Assembly (NCBI GenBank): GCA_017562135.1
Contig: QEYB01000599.1
Span: 165,647 to 229,646, forward strand
Direction of reading: 5' to 3'
Length of the DNA: 64,000 nucleotides
Source of the DNA: Dipylidium caninum
Taxonomy: Eukaryota; Platyhelminthes; Cestoda; Cyclophyllidea; Dipylidiidae
The notes under the pieces are model-generated. The model was not told the DNA's origin. It was given only the letters and a program-made list of their open reading frames with translations, and ran no database searches. The number at the start of each line of letters is the position of its first letter. Position 1 is the first letter of the stretch. The translations under genes and the position numbers were made by a program. Below, one piece after another: positions 1 through 12,400 of the stretch.

Positions 1-1633
1 CTTGATTAGCACGCGGCGGCGTGGCCGCACACAAACAGGGGAGGGGGAGCCGAGGGGGAGGGGGGGGACGCAACGGGACGGGACGGGACTGGAGGGGAGG
101 GAAGGGGAGGGAGGGAACGGTGGAGGGCCGGTGACCTTTCCTCGCTCGGCGACCATCACACGCCTCGAACGGCTGGGGTGTCAGCTGAAAAGGTTATCCT
201 CGGGAGGAGACAGGCCCATTTGCCCCGAGGTGCCACGCAACGCCACGCAATCCGCTGCCAGGCAGCACAACGCAGCATCGCATGGCAAAGTTGTGCAAGA
301 AAACGGAGGGGAAGGCAATTGCTCCCCTGCCTGGCTGACATTACATGCTTTTGCTCCTGCTGGATATGCGATTCTCTCGGCACACACCCGCGCGCGTTGT
401 CTGCCTATCTGTCTTAGCGAAAGCAACGCCTTCGTGGCTGCCCAGGATGGCAGTGTTTTATCCAGTTTAACAGCGCTTCATGCTACGGCGTAAAAACGGC
501 ATTCCGACAGAATCGTGAATTAAAGTGAGCGCCTCCGGTGAATTTGGCCCGCGGAGGGCCTTGCACATCGACTGTCCGCCACTCCACCATCCACCCCGGC
601 CGAGCCGTCGCCCGGACAGGGCGAGCGGGAGCAAGTCACGAGGTCTTATGGCAGCACGCTGGACGGGATTGTGACAAGGACACAAAATCCGCGCCCTACA
701 CCCGTCACGACCTGCCACGTACATCACGGAGACATGGGGAAACGAAGACTGCGCGACGAGTTTGAGGTAGCGCAAGGGCTCCGATGCCGCGTGACACCGA
801 GACAGAGCGAAGCATCGGTGGCGAACTCACTGCGAGTGAAAGGATATGGCGCGAGCCTGACCGACTCGTTTTACTGGTCTGTTGCTTCCGAGGATCTCTT
901 GAAGGTCTCGCCCACGGTCTGGTGTTTAAGCCTCGCTTGCAAGCGGGCCTCGTGAGTCTGAGGCGGGACCTTCGGAAGTTTTTTTTGTCATGAAAAGACT
1001 TGCACTCTCGGTGACTAGAGGAGGAATTAAAAACTGCCTTTTTTCAACAGCTCCGGATCCGTCCCCTTCTGCGCTCTTCGAGGGGAGGATTTTCTGCTCC
1101 TGCCTATGCCCCCATCCAAGGCGGCGGAGTTTCGCCACGGTCCACGCTGCCACACCGTGTTAGGGGGGAATTTTCGTCGGCAACTGAGAAGGCCTGGGGA
1201 CTTGAGGATTCTACCCCCAGTTCTAAGGCAAATCGGACTGGGGCCGTGGTTTCACCCCCTTTCAAGCACCGTTGGTCTCCCCTCCACCCCCCCGCACCGG
1301 CAATGGACCGAATGAGTCCGAGAGAGAAGGTCCGCAATCTCTTCCACTATAAGTCGTCAAGTTTGCACCTCGAGTAGTGAGTGCGATGGACGGCCCAGGC
1401 TTTAGCACACTTCGGTCGGTCCCTGGTGCCTCGGCCACTTCGCTCTCAGGCTCCAGGAGGAGTTACCGATTAAGAAACGGTGATTTTTGAAGCAGTGAGG
1501 GCATGCAATCGTCTCCACTGTCAGTTCGGTGACTAAAGAGCGCTAGTTGAAGCCACATACATGCAGTAGGCGACAGGCTCTCCCAGGAGCGCCATTCGGG
1601 CCTCCTGTTGGGCGAAGGAAGCCGCCGCGATGG
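1..1633. other. GC-rich stretch without a recognised gene
   Basis: The first 1.6 kb has G-runs near 50-120 and scattered open frames on both strands, none resembling a protein family I know. It is probably intronic or downstream sequence of the PDZ gene whose exon follows, since that gene runs on the minus strand towards lower coordinates. I see no exon here with both plausible splice sites and a family match. Confidence 0.4.
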
Positions 1634-1978
1634 CTAACGAGGCGGCCATCTCGCCAGCGCTGAGGACAGTCTGGACAGCCACGGAACGCCTGGCGCCGTT
1701 ATCACAGCCAACGCCTCCTCCGCTGGTGGCGCAGGTCGGGTGGAGAGGACGCTGCTCATCTCGCTGTTGGAGTCGCCACCGCCGCCGTGGGGCCCACCGC
1801 CACTGCAGAGGCCCCCGCCCCCGCCCACCCGCGGCGTGGGGAAGGCCGCGGACGAGGCGGCGGCGCTGCAAGGCTGCGAACGTCGCATGACCTCCACCAC
1901 GATGACGGGGTCGGGCGCGCGCCGAAAGACCTCCATAGCCTCCTCGTGGCTGCAATTTTGGACATCTTCGCCGTTCAC
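1634..1978 (-). CDS. PDZ-domain exon (second half of a PDZ fold), PDZRN/LNX-like
   Basis: On the minus strand a pyrimidine-rich acceptor (tttccgcag) ends at 1979 and the open frame begins VNGEDVQNCSHEEAMEVF, followed by RRAPDPVIVVEVMRR (about 1880-1978). This is the conserved C-terminal half of a PDZ domain: the VNG turn, the HEEAMEVF helix and the final VVEVMRR strand. The wording is closest to the first PDZ of the PDZRN3/LNX ubiquitin-ligase group, where this strand usually ends VQVLRR; that subfamily assignment is from memory and tentative. After the PDZ half the frame becomes a Gly/Ser/Pro-rich linker and stays open to a stop at 1634, so the real donor may lie anywhere in the linker. PDZ folds bind C-terminal peptides of partner proteins. 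I did not find the exon for the first half of the fold or a RING domain upstream. Confidence 0.6.
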   Translation of the reverse strand: MNGEDVQNCSHEEAMEVFRRAPDPVIVVEVMRRSQPCSAAASSAAFPTPRVGGGGGLCSGGGPHGGGGDSNSEMSSVLSTRPAPPAEEALAVITAPGVPWLSRLSSALARWPPR

Positions 1979-4617
1979 CTGCGGAAAAGTCGAAAAAGAG
2001 GTGATGAATGTGGTGCACTGTGGGCAGGCGGGCGCGGTGCAGCGTAATCCAGCACCACCTCGCACATCTTTGCGCCCGTTGATGGCAAGCGGCGTTCTGT
2101 TGATTACCTAACTTCATGTGAACACAGACCCCTCGAGGAGAAATTCCGTCCCTCGAGTAGGAAATGGGCATTTCTGCACCGATCTGCCATACACAGGCAG
2201 CTCACACCTCGCGTACAGGGTGGATTGACGATTCTTGGCGTACGCGTGAGCAGAGACACACATCTACGGTCTGGGGGTTCCCAGACCCCTTGTCAGGAGC
2301 GGGAGGGTGTGCCTGTCTGTGGCCGCAGAAATGACAAACTCCTCGGTCGGGCGAAGTGGACCAACTCTGCCGAGGCTCTGGCAGTGCGTGCGCGGAGGGT
2401 CTGCTGTGGCCGTCCCGCCCTCCCTCCCGGTCCACACACAAATCCCATCTCCCTTTCGGAGGAGGGGAATTGGAGTACTGAGTCAGGCGGGGCGAGAGAC
2501 AGAGGCGGAGGTGGAGGCGGGGTGGAGGAGAGCATAAATATCCATTTGCCGTTTGTTTCAATAATTCATTCGAGAAAACTCAATTAAAAGTCAGCAGAAA
2601 GTTAATGAAAATCTCCGCGAAATCAGCGTGTTCCTCGCCCTCTCCCCCCGGGCTCTGTGCTGACCGAAAATCCGGGGAAGGAATGCGATGCCCCGAGATT
2701 TTATGCCTTCACCCACCGCCGCGAGTCCCCGACCAGCCGACGTCCTCCAGGCGGACGCCTCAAGAAGCCGACCGAGGACGAGGTCGTCCCCACGCAATTG
2801 TGGAGTATGCTGAAGTAAATCGAGCGATGGTGCCGTTGGGACGTTCCGACAGTCGCCAGAGGTGATCGGATGTTCGGAGAAATCCGATCGCCGCGGTTTG
2901 GCGCCGTCAGCAGCTCTGCACTCGAGTCGCCGAGATGAATTGCGCTCAGTTTGGCGACTTCGCTCGTCAATCTTGCGTCTGCAGGGAGACCCTGGCGTGT
3001 TCTCCCACATTCTGCGGAGGGTGGGGACGGTCCGGCCCGTCCATGAGGCGCTGGCGGGGCGGCGGGGGAGCTTTTTATCCCATGCTCGGTGTAGATGTCA
3101 GACATCAGCGCAGCCGAGACCGGCATAGGCGATCAGTTACTTGACCTGTCACCGTCTACACCCTTGTCGGAGTGATTAATTTTGTTTGGTGAGTTGCCAT
3201 CTCGTCGTGGCGGTGGAACGAGGCAACACACGCCGGCCAGGCTGAACGCAAATACAAGTGACTCACGTCTCCGCCCGCCCGTCCGTCCATTCGTCCCTCC
3301 GTCGGTCCGCTCAGTCCTCCACTTCTGCATTACCATCTACACCCGCCTCGCCCCGCCCCGCCCCACACACACGCACACAGGTCCACACACACACACACAA
3401 AACACGAGCACATTTGGTCGCGAGGCAACGCGCCTTCGTTTGCCTCGCGACCGACGTTCACCCGGTGATTGCGTCGAATGAAAATGCCATCACTCGCACT
3501 ATCCAAACTAGTGGGTGCATTTTCCACCACGTGGCAACACACACGTGGTGGAGCACAGGGGAGGGCAGACAGCGGTTGGAAGTGGGAAAAAGAGCGGGAT
3601 GAGGGGACGCAGGGGAGGCAGGTGACCTTTGCGAGGACTGCGGGTTCCACACGCGTTTTTGCCAGACGGAGAGGCCAAACGGTGGATTGATTGACAGGCA
3701 AAAACGGGGGGCACACAGGCGAGAGGGCGAGATGAATCGGGCGGAATATGCCGTGCTGCTGACGACGAACCAGTCCGTCAGGCGGGGCGCTGCAAGCGGG
3801 AGCCCCTGCCTCCCCCCCCCCCGAGAGCCAACCAAGACCCTCCCGAATGGAAGACCTCAATGTTGGCAAAAGCATTACGTCGTCTGCTACGTCGAGGCCG
3901 AGCCAGGGATCGGAATTGCCTCCTGAGTCGCTTTCACCAACAGCCCTCGAACCCCCGTGGACCTACGGTCTGCCTGTACTGACGATTTATGACAGAGCTT
4001 GAATTTCACATGGCAGGTGGAAGCTTCTGTGAGGACTAATGGTCTCGGAAGACCTCCTTTCATGAATAAAACACGTGAGAAAATGAGTCTGAGGCGCCCC
4101 GATAACGCCACGGCGGAATACCGTTTTGAGCTTTTGCACCCAGTGGATTTTGCTGAAAGAGCGACAGAATCCCGTCTGAGAGAAACTTTCAAGTCTCCGA
4201 GAGCTGCCGGCAAATATCTCAGTCCCCGCCTCGGCAGAGAGGAATTTGGCGAGCAACGCGTCCCGAGTTTTTAGCCTCGGGCGCTACGGCAGGCTGGAGA
4301 AGATGGAATGATGATGTCGGAAGCGGCCGGCAGACCCCCAAAAAGCATTGGACCGCATTCATTGACATGGAAGGAATTGCGGAAGGCGTGTTCGTCCACT
4401 CCAACTCGCAGTGTTGTGTGGGTCGGTCAGAGACGTGGAGGAAAGCAGGAAAAGGGATGGTAGGATGAGGCCGTGGGCGCCGTCTCCTCTCCCCTTCGTG
4501 CTCACCACCTGCATCGCCATCCACCACGCGCCGGTCGCATCTTCTACCTTTTATTCGGGTTCACGAGGCAGTAAAGATTCGGTTTGTCGGCAAGTGTAAA
4601 CCCAATGATTTGTGGGG

Positions 4618-4620
<3 letters not shown>

Positions 4621-4650
<30 letters not shown>

Positions 4651-4652
4651 CA
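4621..4652. repeat. CA/GA microsatellite
   Basis: A short (CA)n run passes directly into about eleven GA dinucleotides. Simple-sequence repeat; the frames that cross it are artefacts. Confidence 0.95.
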
Positions 4653-4884
4653 CGCAGTTTGCCCTGCGACACCCGGGCTTTGAAGAGATGCCGATTATGC
4701 TCAGACGGGACACTTGTTCGCTAGCGTGGGGGTTGTGAAAACCCACAATTGGCCACGACTCTGCCTCCGCCTCCTCTGCGCCGTGCTCGGTGGAGCGGGC
4801 GACGGCGAGAGCGCACACATCCTCGCACGCTGACTCACACACACACACACACTTTTCGTCCGGGTGAAGTGATAAATGAACACA

Positions 4885-4885
<1 letters not shown>

Positions 4886-4924
<39 letters not shown>
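4886..4924. repeat. (CA)n microsatellite
   Basis: An almost perfect run of about 19 CA dinucleotides. A shorter CA run lies just upstream at about 4833-4851. The long His/Thr or Val/Cys open frames across this block are produced by the repeat. Confidence 0.95.
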
Positions 4925-4925
<1 letters not shown>

Positions 4926-6965
4926 AGAAAGGCATACACAGGCAAGGAAGGAGGGCGAGAGAAGGCAAGTGAGATGCGAGCAGCGAGTCACCTCTTCTCA
5001 CAATCCTCGCCTTTCTAGTCACCTCACAGGCGGACTGAGAATGCGCGGAAAAGACAGTCGATCAGACGGGTGAAGTGGAGTTTCAACCCGCCTCCACTCC
5101 AAGCGACGAGTGATGGACAGAGGAGTCTCGCCCTGATAAATAAACTTGTGTTTGGTTTTTTGCTATATTTGAAGGCCTCGCACTTAACGGGGGGGGTCTG
5201 GAGCCAGAGGCGGAGGAGGCGGTTGATTGATTTCACCCTCCAGCCAAACCGTGACATCCGCCACTCGGATTGACAGGTGTCAGTGAAACAAGGCAGGCGG
5301 ATGGCGAGAAGAGGGCGTGAGATACACCACACGCCTTCGCGGGGCCTGCTTGAGTGGACCCGTCGACAGGTCTGCGTCCCGCCCTCCTCCGCCTCCTCCA
5401 CAGACGCGTGGAATCACGCGTTTCCACGGCTCGTGGCCGTCGCCAGAGTCCATATTTTTCATTCCACGCGAGTGCATAACAAACAGACTCAAGGCGGACG
5501 GAAGGGGGGGGAGGGGTTGCGAGAGCGAGGGGCGACAGTTAGGGTGGGGGGAGGAGGGTGAGAGAGGCCGAAAAAATAAAATTTTAATCGTCCAGCATGT
5601 GCGAGAAAATGCGGAATGCCAGGCGGTCGAAGATCCGCGTGGCCTCGGTGGGAGCGGAGGGCGAGAGGAGCCTTTCAGGCAGGAATGTACGCTGGTCGCT
5701 GAGGCAGGTGTGGCGGCCGAGCTCTTAGCGAAAGCGGATGAGGCAAACAGGTGAAGAAGAAAGTCAAAATATCCCCACGCGGGACAACCACCTTCAGGTG
5801 ATTCATCGAAGTGCCCACAAGGGGCAGCTACTTGTTTACAGATGCCTCGACCCGTCCGCCCTCCCGATTGCCGCGAGATTCAGGCGACCTCCGCCACGCG
5901 CTCTGGTTATTTTTGGCCAAGAGGACGTGGGGCGTAGGACACGGGACCGCGTTTGACACTGGCGGACACAGCCTGCGGACACGCTCGGGTTCGAGTGTGT
6001 GTGTCACCGAGTGCGGTCGGACACCAGAGTGACGACAAAATGGAATGCGCCTTGTTGACGCGTACAGATGCAAATGAGCCTCCTCCAACTGTCGGTCACT
6101 CAGCCTCCGCGGCTATTCAGATGAGGCGACGACGAGGCGCGCTGCGCGGCTGCCTCGCTGAACGGCGCAGCCCCGCGCCGCCACCCAGTCGCAAAAGGGA
6201 ACATCGCTCCTGAGGCGGTTCGATGCCAAGGCGGACGAGGTGCCGTAGCAACCGTAACGACGCAGGCTGCAGATGTGTGTGCCCGTGCGGAAAGGACAGC
6301 CTACTTTAGCCCAGATGGGTTACATCTCGAGGCTCTCTCGCTCTCTCCCAACTTCTCTCCTCCCGCTCATCCCGCCTCCCTCGCCGCCCTCGACTCCGCC
6401 TCCGCGATGTGCCCCTCCGCCGGCGCACTGCCTCGACGGTCCCATTCTTGTTGACATATCCTGACCGAAACGCCCTGGCCGGGGGGATGACGAGGTGGAG
6501 GGTGGAGGCTTCGGGTTCTTTTAGCCCAGACCCACTCTGGAGATGTGGGTGTGATCTTATGAGGCTTCTGCGTTGACAAAACGTCCACTAGGGGAAGAAT
6601 TTCCCCCTTCGCGACTCGAGTGTCTACGCCTCGAGCACTTTAGACGGTGGCGGTGGACGACGCAGTAGAAGAAGGAGGCTGCTAGAGGGGATGGCCAAGG
6701 CGCCGGGGTGTGAAAATATTGATGGGGTTGTCAACTTTTATAAAGGGAGGAGGAGGTGATGTGGCCTACCTTTAGAATGATAAAATCCATGTCTGCACGC
6801 ATTCACTTTCCGGCAAATATCCGCCTGCAAAGCAGCATCATCCAGGCCGATAGGAGAAAGGAAAGTCCAGGAGAGCGCAACACAACACAACACAGCACAG
6901 CACAGCACGACACGATTTACAAGTGGTGATTCCCGCAAATGAATTGCGTCTACTGCACAATATGA

Positions 6966-7012
6966 GATGATGCTGCTACTGCTGCTGCTGCTGCTGAGGT
7001 GGTGGTGGTGGT
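6966..7012. repeat. CTG/GGT trinucleotide repeat
   Basis: Six or so CTG/CTA-type triplets are followed by six GGT/GTT triplets, with GAT/GAC triplets after that. Each frame gives homopolymeric Ser, His or Thr on the minus strand, and there is no surrounding domain. Confidence 0.9.
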
Positions 7013-7371
7013 GTTGGTGGAGCTGATGATGACGATGACTGTATTGGAAGGGGTAGGGTGAGAGCGGACGGGTGGATGGGCGGTCAACTGCTTGATTTTC
7101 GCGCGAGTGCGCACGTCCCCCGCTCGCCATACACCAGCGTGCGTGCGTGCGCGCACCTCCGCGCGCCGCACGGACGAACCAATGGCCTGCGCGCAAGGTG
7201 CGGACGTGGGCCCAGCGTCCGTGCGTAAGTGCGTGTGTGTGTGTGCACGCGAAACAGGTGCGCGAACGCAGCCATAAGGCACCTCCGCAGTTGCTTCGCT
7301 GTTGCCAATGTTGGTGATGGTGTACTTCCTTGGCGGTGGACACTAACCACCGAGAGACCCTCCACTCAAAG

Positions 7372-7408
7372 CACACACACACACACTCACACAAACACAC
7401 AAACACTA
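7372..7408. repeat. (CA)n microsatellite
   Basis: Interrupted CA-dinucleotide run with cacacaaacac variants. Confidence 0.9.
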
Positions 7409-7825
7409 AGAGTAGCCCCGCCACTAAGCTGCTGTGCGGCCGGGACCAGGCGTAGTTTGTCGTGCGTGATTCACAAGCACACTTAAATGTGGGTGTGGCG
7501 TAGTTGAGTTGATATCTGCGAGGCTTACAGTAGCCACGCAATTTCGAAAGCCTGTCACCAACACCACCGAGGCCCTGCGGCCTTCTCGACTCATTGTCAC
7601 GACTAGTCGCCTGGTCACCAGCCCCCTCCGACTTCGGCCTTGGCAGGTCAATTGTGACACGATGCCGTGTGATGCGAAGATATGCTGCTTACTAAAGGAG
7701 AGTGTGTGTGGGGGGGGGCGGAGGGGAAAGGTTTATGTGGCGGGACACGATCCTTCAGGTGGGGATTTGATCGCTTTTTTACCATTTGGACGATAACTCC
7801 AATCGCCCCGCCAACTTGCAGCACA

Positions 7826-7922
7826 TCGCCTTCGCCGACCCAGCGCAGTTACCGCACCTGGCCAAACACTTCTCCCACCTGGTCCGGGCGCCTGATCGAC
7901 AGCGCAAAGCCGATCCCACAAG
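7826..7922 (+). CDS. Possible isolated exon, unknown product
   Basis: After an acceptor-like ttgcag, the frame HIAFADPAQLPHLAKHF, then SHLVRAPDRQRK, has strong G/C preference at third codon positions, unlike the simple repeats around it. I do not recognise the protein. There is no confirmed neighbouring exon, and the antisense frame is also open, so this may be chance in GC-rich DNA. Confidence 0.2.
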
Positions 7923-9401
7923 GAGAGCAAACCCTCTTTTTTTATCAAAAGCCTTCACTATGAGGTGAATTTTTCACCTGCACCGCGCATCAGCCCACAT
8001 GTCCGAACCAAGCGTGCAACCCGCGCGGGAATTCTGATCCCTTTTTTTCGGATAGAGAAAAGACATCTTTCAGCGAACTGATTAACCCGTCGACTTCCTC
8101 GGGTTACTTGTTCTCGCAATTCGCCAGTAGACTCGGCCAAATGAGGAAGAGAGGAAGCACAGCACACGCAATCGCTGCATCGCGGCAATGATTCACTAAT
8201 GCGTCCATAAAACGTCCACATCGAAAGTAAAGTGAACTCGGTCGTTGGGACTCGATCACCGCTCGATGGCGTCCAAGTAAAAGTAGAGCCCTTCTTTTAA
8301 CGAACAAAGGAGAAGATCCATCTGCAGCTACCTGAGTGCCATATTCGATTGTTAGTCGCATCAAACGCGTCGCCACTTTTCCTTTTATCTCGCGCATTTA
8401 CCGTTCCGGTCACATTACATGAACTAGCCGAGATGACGGAGAAAAAAGGTGTTTGCAAGATTATTCCAAAGAGCGCTTGACATTGTGATTGTCTAACAAC
8501 ACAGGGTTGTGGATTCAATGCATTCGCGTTTGTTATGGCTACGCTCGATTGCTATTTACGCCTATTCACTCCAACATCGGTTATCCACCCGGCTGTACAC
8601 ATACGCGACGCGTAGACCGGCTTTTTCATGTTTCAGACAACCAGGGTGTGGTAGGCTTACTCCGTTACTCAGGGGGAAACAGGCGATAATTTGTTTTGAA
8701 ACAGTCTGGCTTGCGCGCGCGGACAAGCGGCGTTGAAAGAGGTGACAATCAAGATGATTCACTGTGTCGGATGTTCACCTTTCGTTACCACGCCTCCTTC
8801 TTAAAATCTACTTAGAACAAGAAATTATATTGTACTGGACAACGAAATAGATGCCATATATAGAGGCTACTTATATTTTAAGAGTAGGGGTTATTCATCT
8901 ACAGTGAATCTGATGGGCTGAGGCGATAGACGCCAACTGCCCATTTGCCCAGAAGAGCACCCCGGAAGACATTTCATCGAGTCGCCTAAAGTGCTCAGGC
9001 AGGAAATCCGTCACAGGTGCTCGCTCGGGTCAGGAAAACGTTTGTGACGATTGAGACGATCTGTCCTGAAGGACGACAAGTAGCCTCAGCTTAACTCACG
9101 CACTCGCTCTCGAAAATCACAGCTGCGACATTTACACTTCTTCTTCTACACTACCGGGTAAATCGTCAATGAATGGAAGATTTTTTGAAGTGGAACTAAG
9201 TTCCCCATTGGCTTATCAGTGGACAAGTCTGAGATGGCGACAGTCGAAAGGCAAGATTTTATTGGTAGGTATTTCAAAAAATCGAGGTAAGCAGGGGGAG
9301 ATCTTACCGCTGAGAAATTCGAAAACAGACCCATCAAATCCTATCAAATATACATATTATTTAGACAAGCACAAAGGAGAGGAAGGCAGTAACTTCAGTC
9401 G

Positions 9402-12400
9402 CTACCACAACTGAGTCCTACGTCGATTGCGAAAGAAGGATGTTTTAGTGTTCCCTAAATCAGGAGCGAATTTGGCGAAATCGTCTTCGGAAATGTTTAA
9501 TTTGGCGGCCTCCTCTTTCAGGGTTTCATCGAAGGTGACTTCAGCACGACGCCGACCTGTGGTCTTCTGCGCTTCCCCCGATCGCCTGTTGCTGCCGTCG
9601 TCGTCGTTGTCGTCGTCAGTGATGTTGGCGTTGGACGTTTCTTGGCCGGTGGACAGGGTTTTTGGTTTGACTGCGTTGATTTCACCTAACAGCGTGCTAT
9701 GCAGTTGACCTCTCTCCGTTTTCATGTCTTCAAACGCCCTTAACCGGCTGTAGATGCGATCTTGGCACAAGGCGAGCACCTAGATGGAGAGAGCTGGCTA
9801 AAACCGGACTCTCCCCACCTTTGCTTAACCACATGCTTTGCCATTTCACCGGTAGTCCTCGTGGCTGCTACCTCTCCTTCCATGGACCTACTAAGCTTGA
9901 CCGGACCAATTAAATTTATAGGCACTTCCTGCCCAACAAAAAAACCTTTTGTCGGGCTCCCCGCACTCAGTTGGGCACAATTTTTCAATTGCTAGTGTCT
10001 GCTCTAGAATAGAGTTTTGTTTCAACCAACTGGTCGAGGTGGCGTGGACGTGGACGAAAAGTGGTCGGCTCATAGTGGATCCTGTCGAAGGTGTGGACGA
10101 AAATGAAGGTTGGAGGGTAACTAATCAAATCAGATCCACTACAAAAAGTGCTTGTGCAGTTCACCGATATGAGGCTCAAATTCTGACACTTTTAAGACGT
10201 TTTTGACGGCGGAACTCCTTTTAGTACGCCTAGACAGTTAGTTTAAGTCAATTGGCGAGGCCAATCGCCCAAACGGGCTGCACCTGCAGGGGGGGAAAGA
10301 CGATCCGGCAGTTGAGAGCATACCTCATTCAGCAGTCCCCTACGGGCGTCTTCTTCATAGTTCCACTCCTGATCCCTCTTTCTTGACAATTCTGCAGCCT
10401 CGCAACTGGGAAGAAGAAGCAAAAGTAAGGTCTTCGTGATCCTGCCACTGAACCTCATGTCACAGGGGGATTAAAGTGTCCAAATGATAGAAAAAGATTC
10501 AGAAATCACGATGTGAAAGCAGACCTGACACATTCGTCCTCTATTTTAATGTATCATGGTGTTATGAAGGCTCAAAAAGCCAAAGCCATGGATGGGGAAA
10601 AAAGCGGATGACGCTGAGAGTTGGGAGTAAGTCGGACTGACCTGACGGGAGGTGGACACTCCCGTCGGTTGGGCCTGAGCGAATAACAGTCATTAAAGAG
10701 AATGTAACTTTTCCCACTTTTCCCCTCCCCAAATCCCCATGTGGAGGAAGTGTCGTCTTGGGAGAGAGTTTGGGCCATGGTTTATGCAGTCTTTCGCAAT
10801 TATTGAGGCCATATTAACGGCGCACGCAGTCTAGGAGGTGTAGAAGTCCTCGCCGAGGCACTCGGATCATACGCTAGCAATTTTCCACACCTTGGGCACC
10901 AATTATTTCCCGACAGCGGGACAGAGTGACAGAATGAATGTCGTCTGGACGGGCGGGCACGAGTGGCGCTGACGAAAGTCGGCCTTGGCAAATGGAATTG
11001 ACAATGGTGTGCCGTGACAAGATCCAACCTCCGTCCCGAAGTCTCCTAAGCCGAAGTCGAAGGTTGAGGACGACGTTCGACAAGCGGGAGGTGAGAGGTG
11101 CTAGCGCCTCCTGTCAGTGGCGTCCGGGAACGACTTTAAAATTTGTAATGTCTGTCGCTTTCAGCAGTTGGAATAGCGGACGTTCAGCACCCTGGCCATT
11201 CAGTTGTTGTCGACACGTCTCCTCTAGTATCGAAAATCCCAACCCACTATGCAAATATTTATAGTGAGAAATGTTAAACATACTCCAATCCTCCAGAAAC
11301 ACCACATTGAGAGGTCAGTATAGGGTAAGGATGAGGGAAGAGAGAGGGAAACTCTAGGAAGAGTTTGACCAAAAAGGCAAATAGACTGCTAGACTGATTA
11401 AAACTAACAGTCTGTGACACTTTCTCTTTCCTTTCAGGAGCCACCAAACCCTAATTTAATAGTAACACTTCTTAGGCACCATCTGGTCGGGTTTCGATGA
11501 CAGGAAAAAGACATTCTAAACCGCCTCCGTGGTACTTACGCGAGCATATCGTGCATATCCTCTTCCCGTCGAATTTCACGCCGCAAGTCTTTTTCAAGCG
11601 TTTCCTTGATGCAGGCGATGCGATTTCTTACCTCCTCCTTCCAGTCCTCCACGTCTTCTCCATCCACCAGAGCAGACAGACGACTAAGCCAGTTTAGATC
11701 TGAGGTGAGCTCTGCCTGCACATATCGACAACGCCGTTTCAGCGCGGCAGATTGCTGTCGCAGAAGCACTTTCTCAAAGCGTCGTTGATGACGTGCCTCA
11801 TTAATCTCGCGACGTTCAGCTGCCAATTTTTGGAGAGATCTTTGTTGTTCCACAATCTCTCGCCCAATTGTATTTAACTCCTCGGTCTGGGATATAAGGT
11901 AAAAGCGGCGTTTAGTTCAGTTTACTTAGCGACTGCTATCAATTGCCAACGTCCCTGCCCCATCCCTTCTTCCCTTCGCAGTAGTCGTATTCTTGAACTA
12001 TATGGCTTAACATGATGAAACCTACCATCAGAGATAGGCGAATATTGTACAGTTTAAAAGATTCACCTTTTCCCTTCTCCTCAAACTATTCGTATTTATT
12101 TGATTTCACTGAGAGCGCCCATGTGAGCTGCGAAACACTGGTGAGTGACAATATTTAGAAGTTCTGGTCCAGTTGGATAAAAGTTGAGCGTTACCATCTA
12201 TTCCCAGTGCATCGTTACTGAGTATTGACTTTAAAAAATTGTATGTAATATGGACAAGTAGCATACCTCTAATTCAAATTCCTTGAGTTCACCCAATTTT
12301 TGCTGCAACATACAGTCCCGTTGGTGTTCTTTGGGATTGTGGCTATCGTAAACTACGGTTCTTTCCTCAAAACATGCAGAATCGTCATCTTCAACAACCT

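Larger units (their letters stand above)
1979..9401. other. Long GC-rich, low-complexity interval, no confident gene
   Basis: This 7.4 kb holds several microsatellites (listed separately), C/T-rich and G-rich runs and many overlapping open frames in all six frames, typical of high-GC non-coding DNA. It could contain long introns and 5' exons of the minus-strand PDZ gene. GC content falls visibly after about 8 kb. The only segment with coding-like codon bias is near 7.83-7.92 kb. Confidence 0.4.

Noticed and set aside
4561..5022. 153-codon frame full of Cys-Val and Ser-Leu dipeptides (minus)
   Set aside because: Produced entirely by CA/GA dinucleotide repeats; no domain on either side.
6738..7541. 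267-codon minus-strand frame, the longest in the first 9 kb
   Set aside because: Crosses CTG/GGT and CA repeats giving homopolymer Ser and His; composition random, no family similarity, overlapping open frames on all strands.
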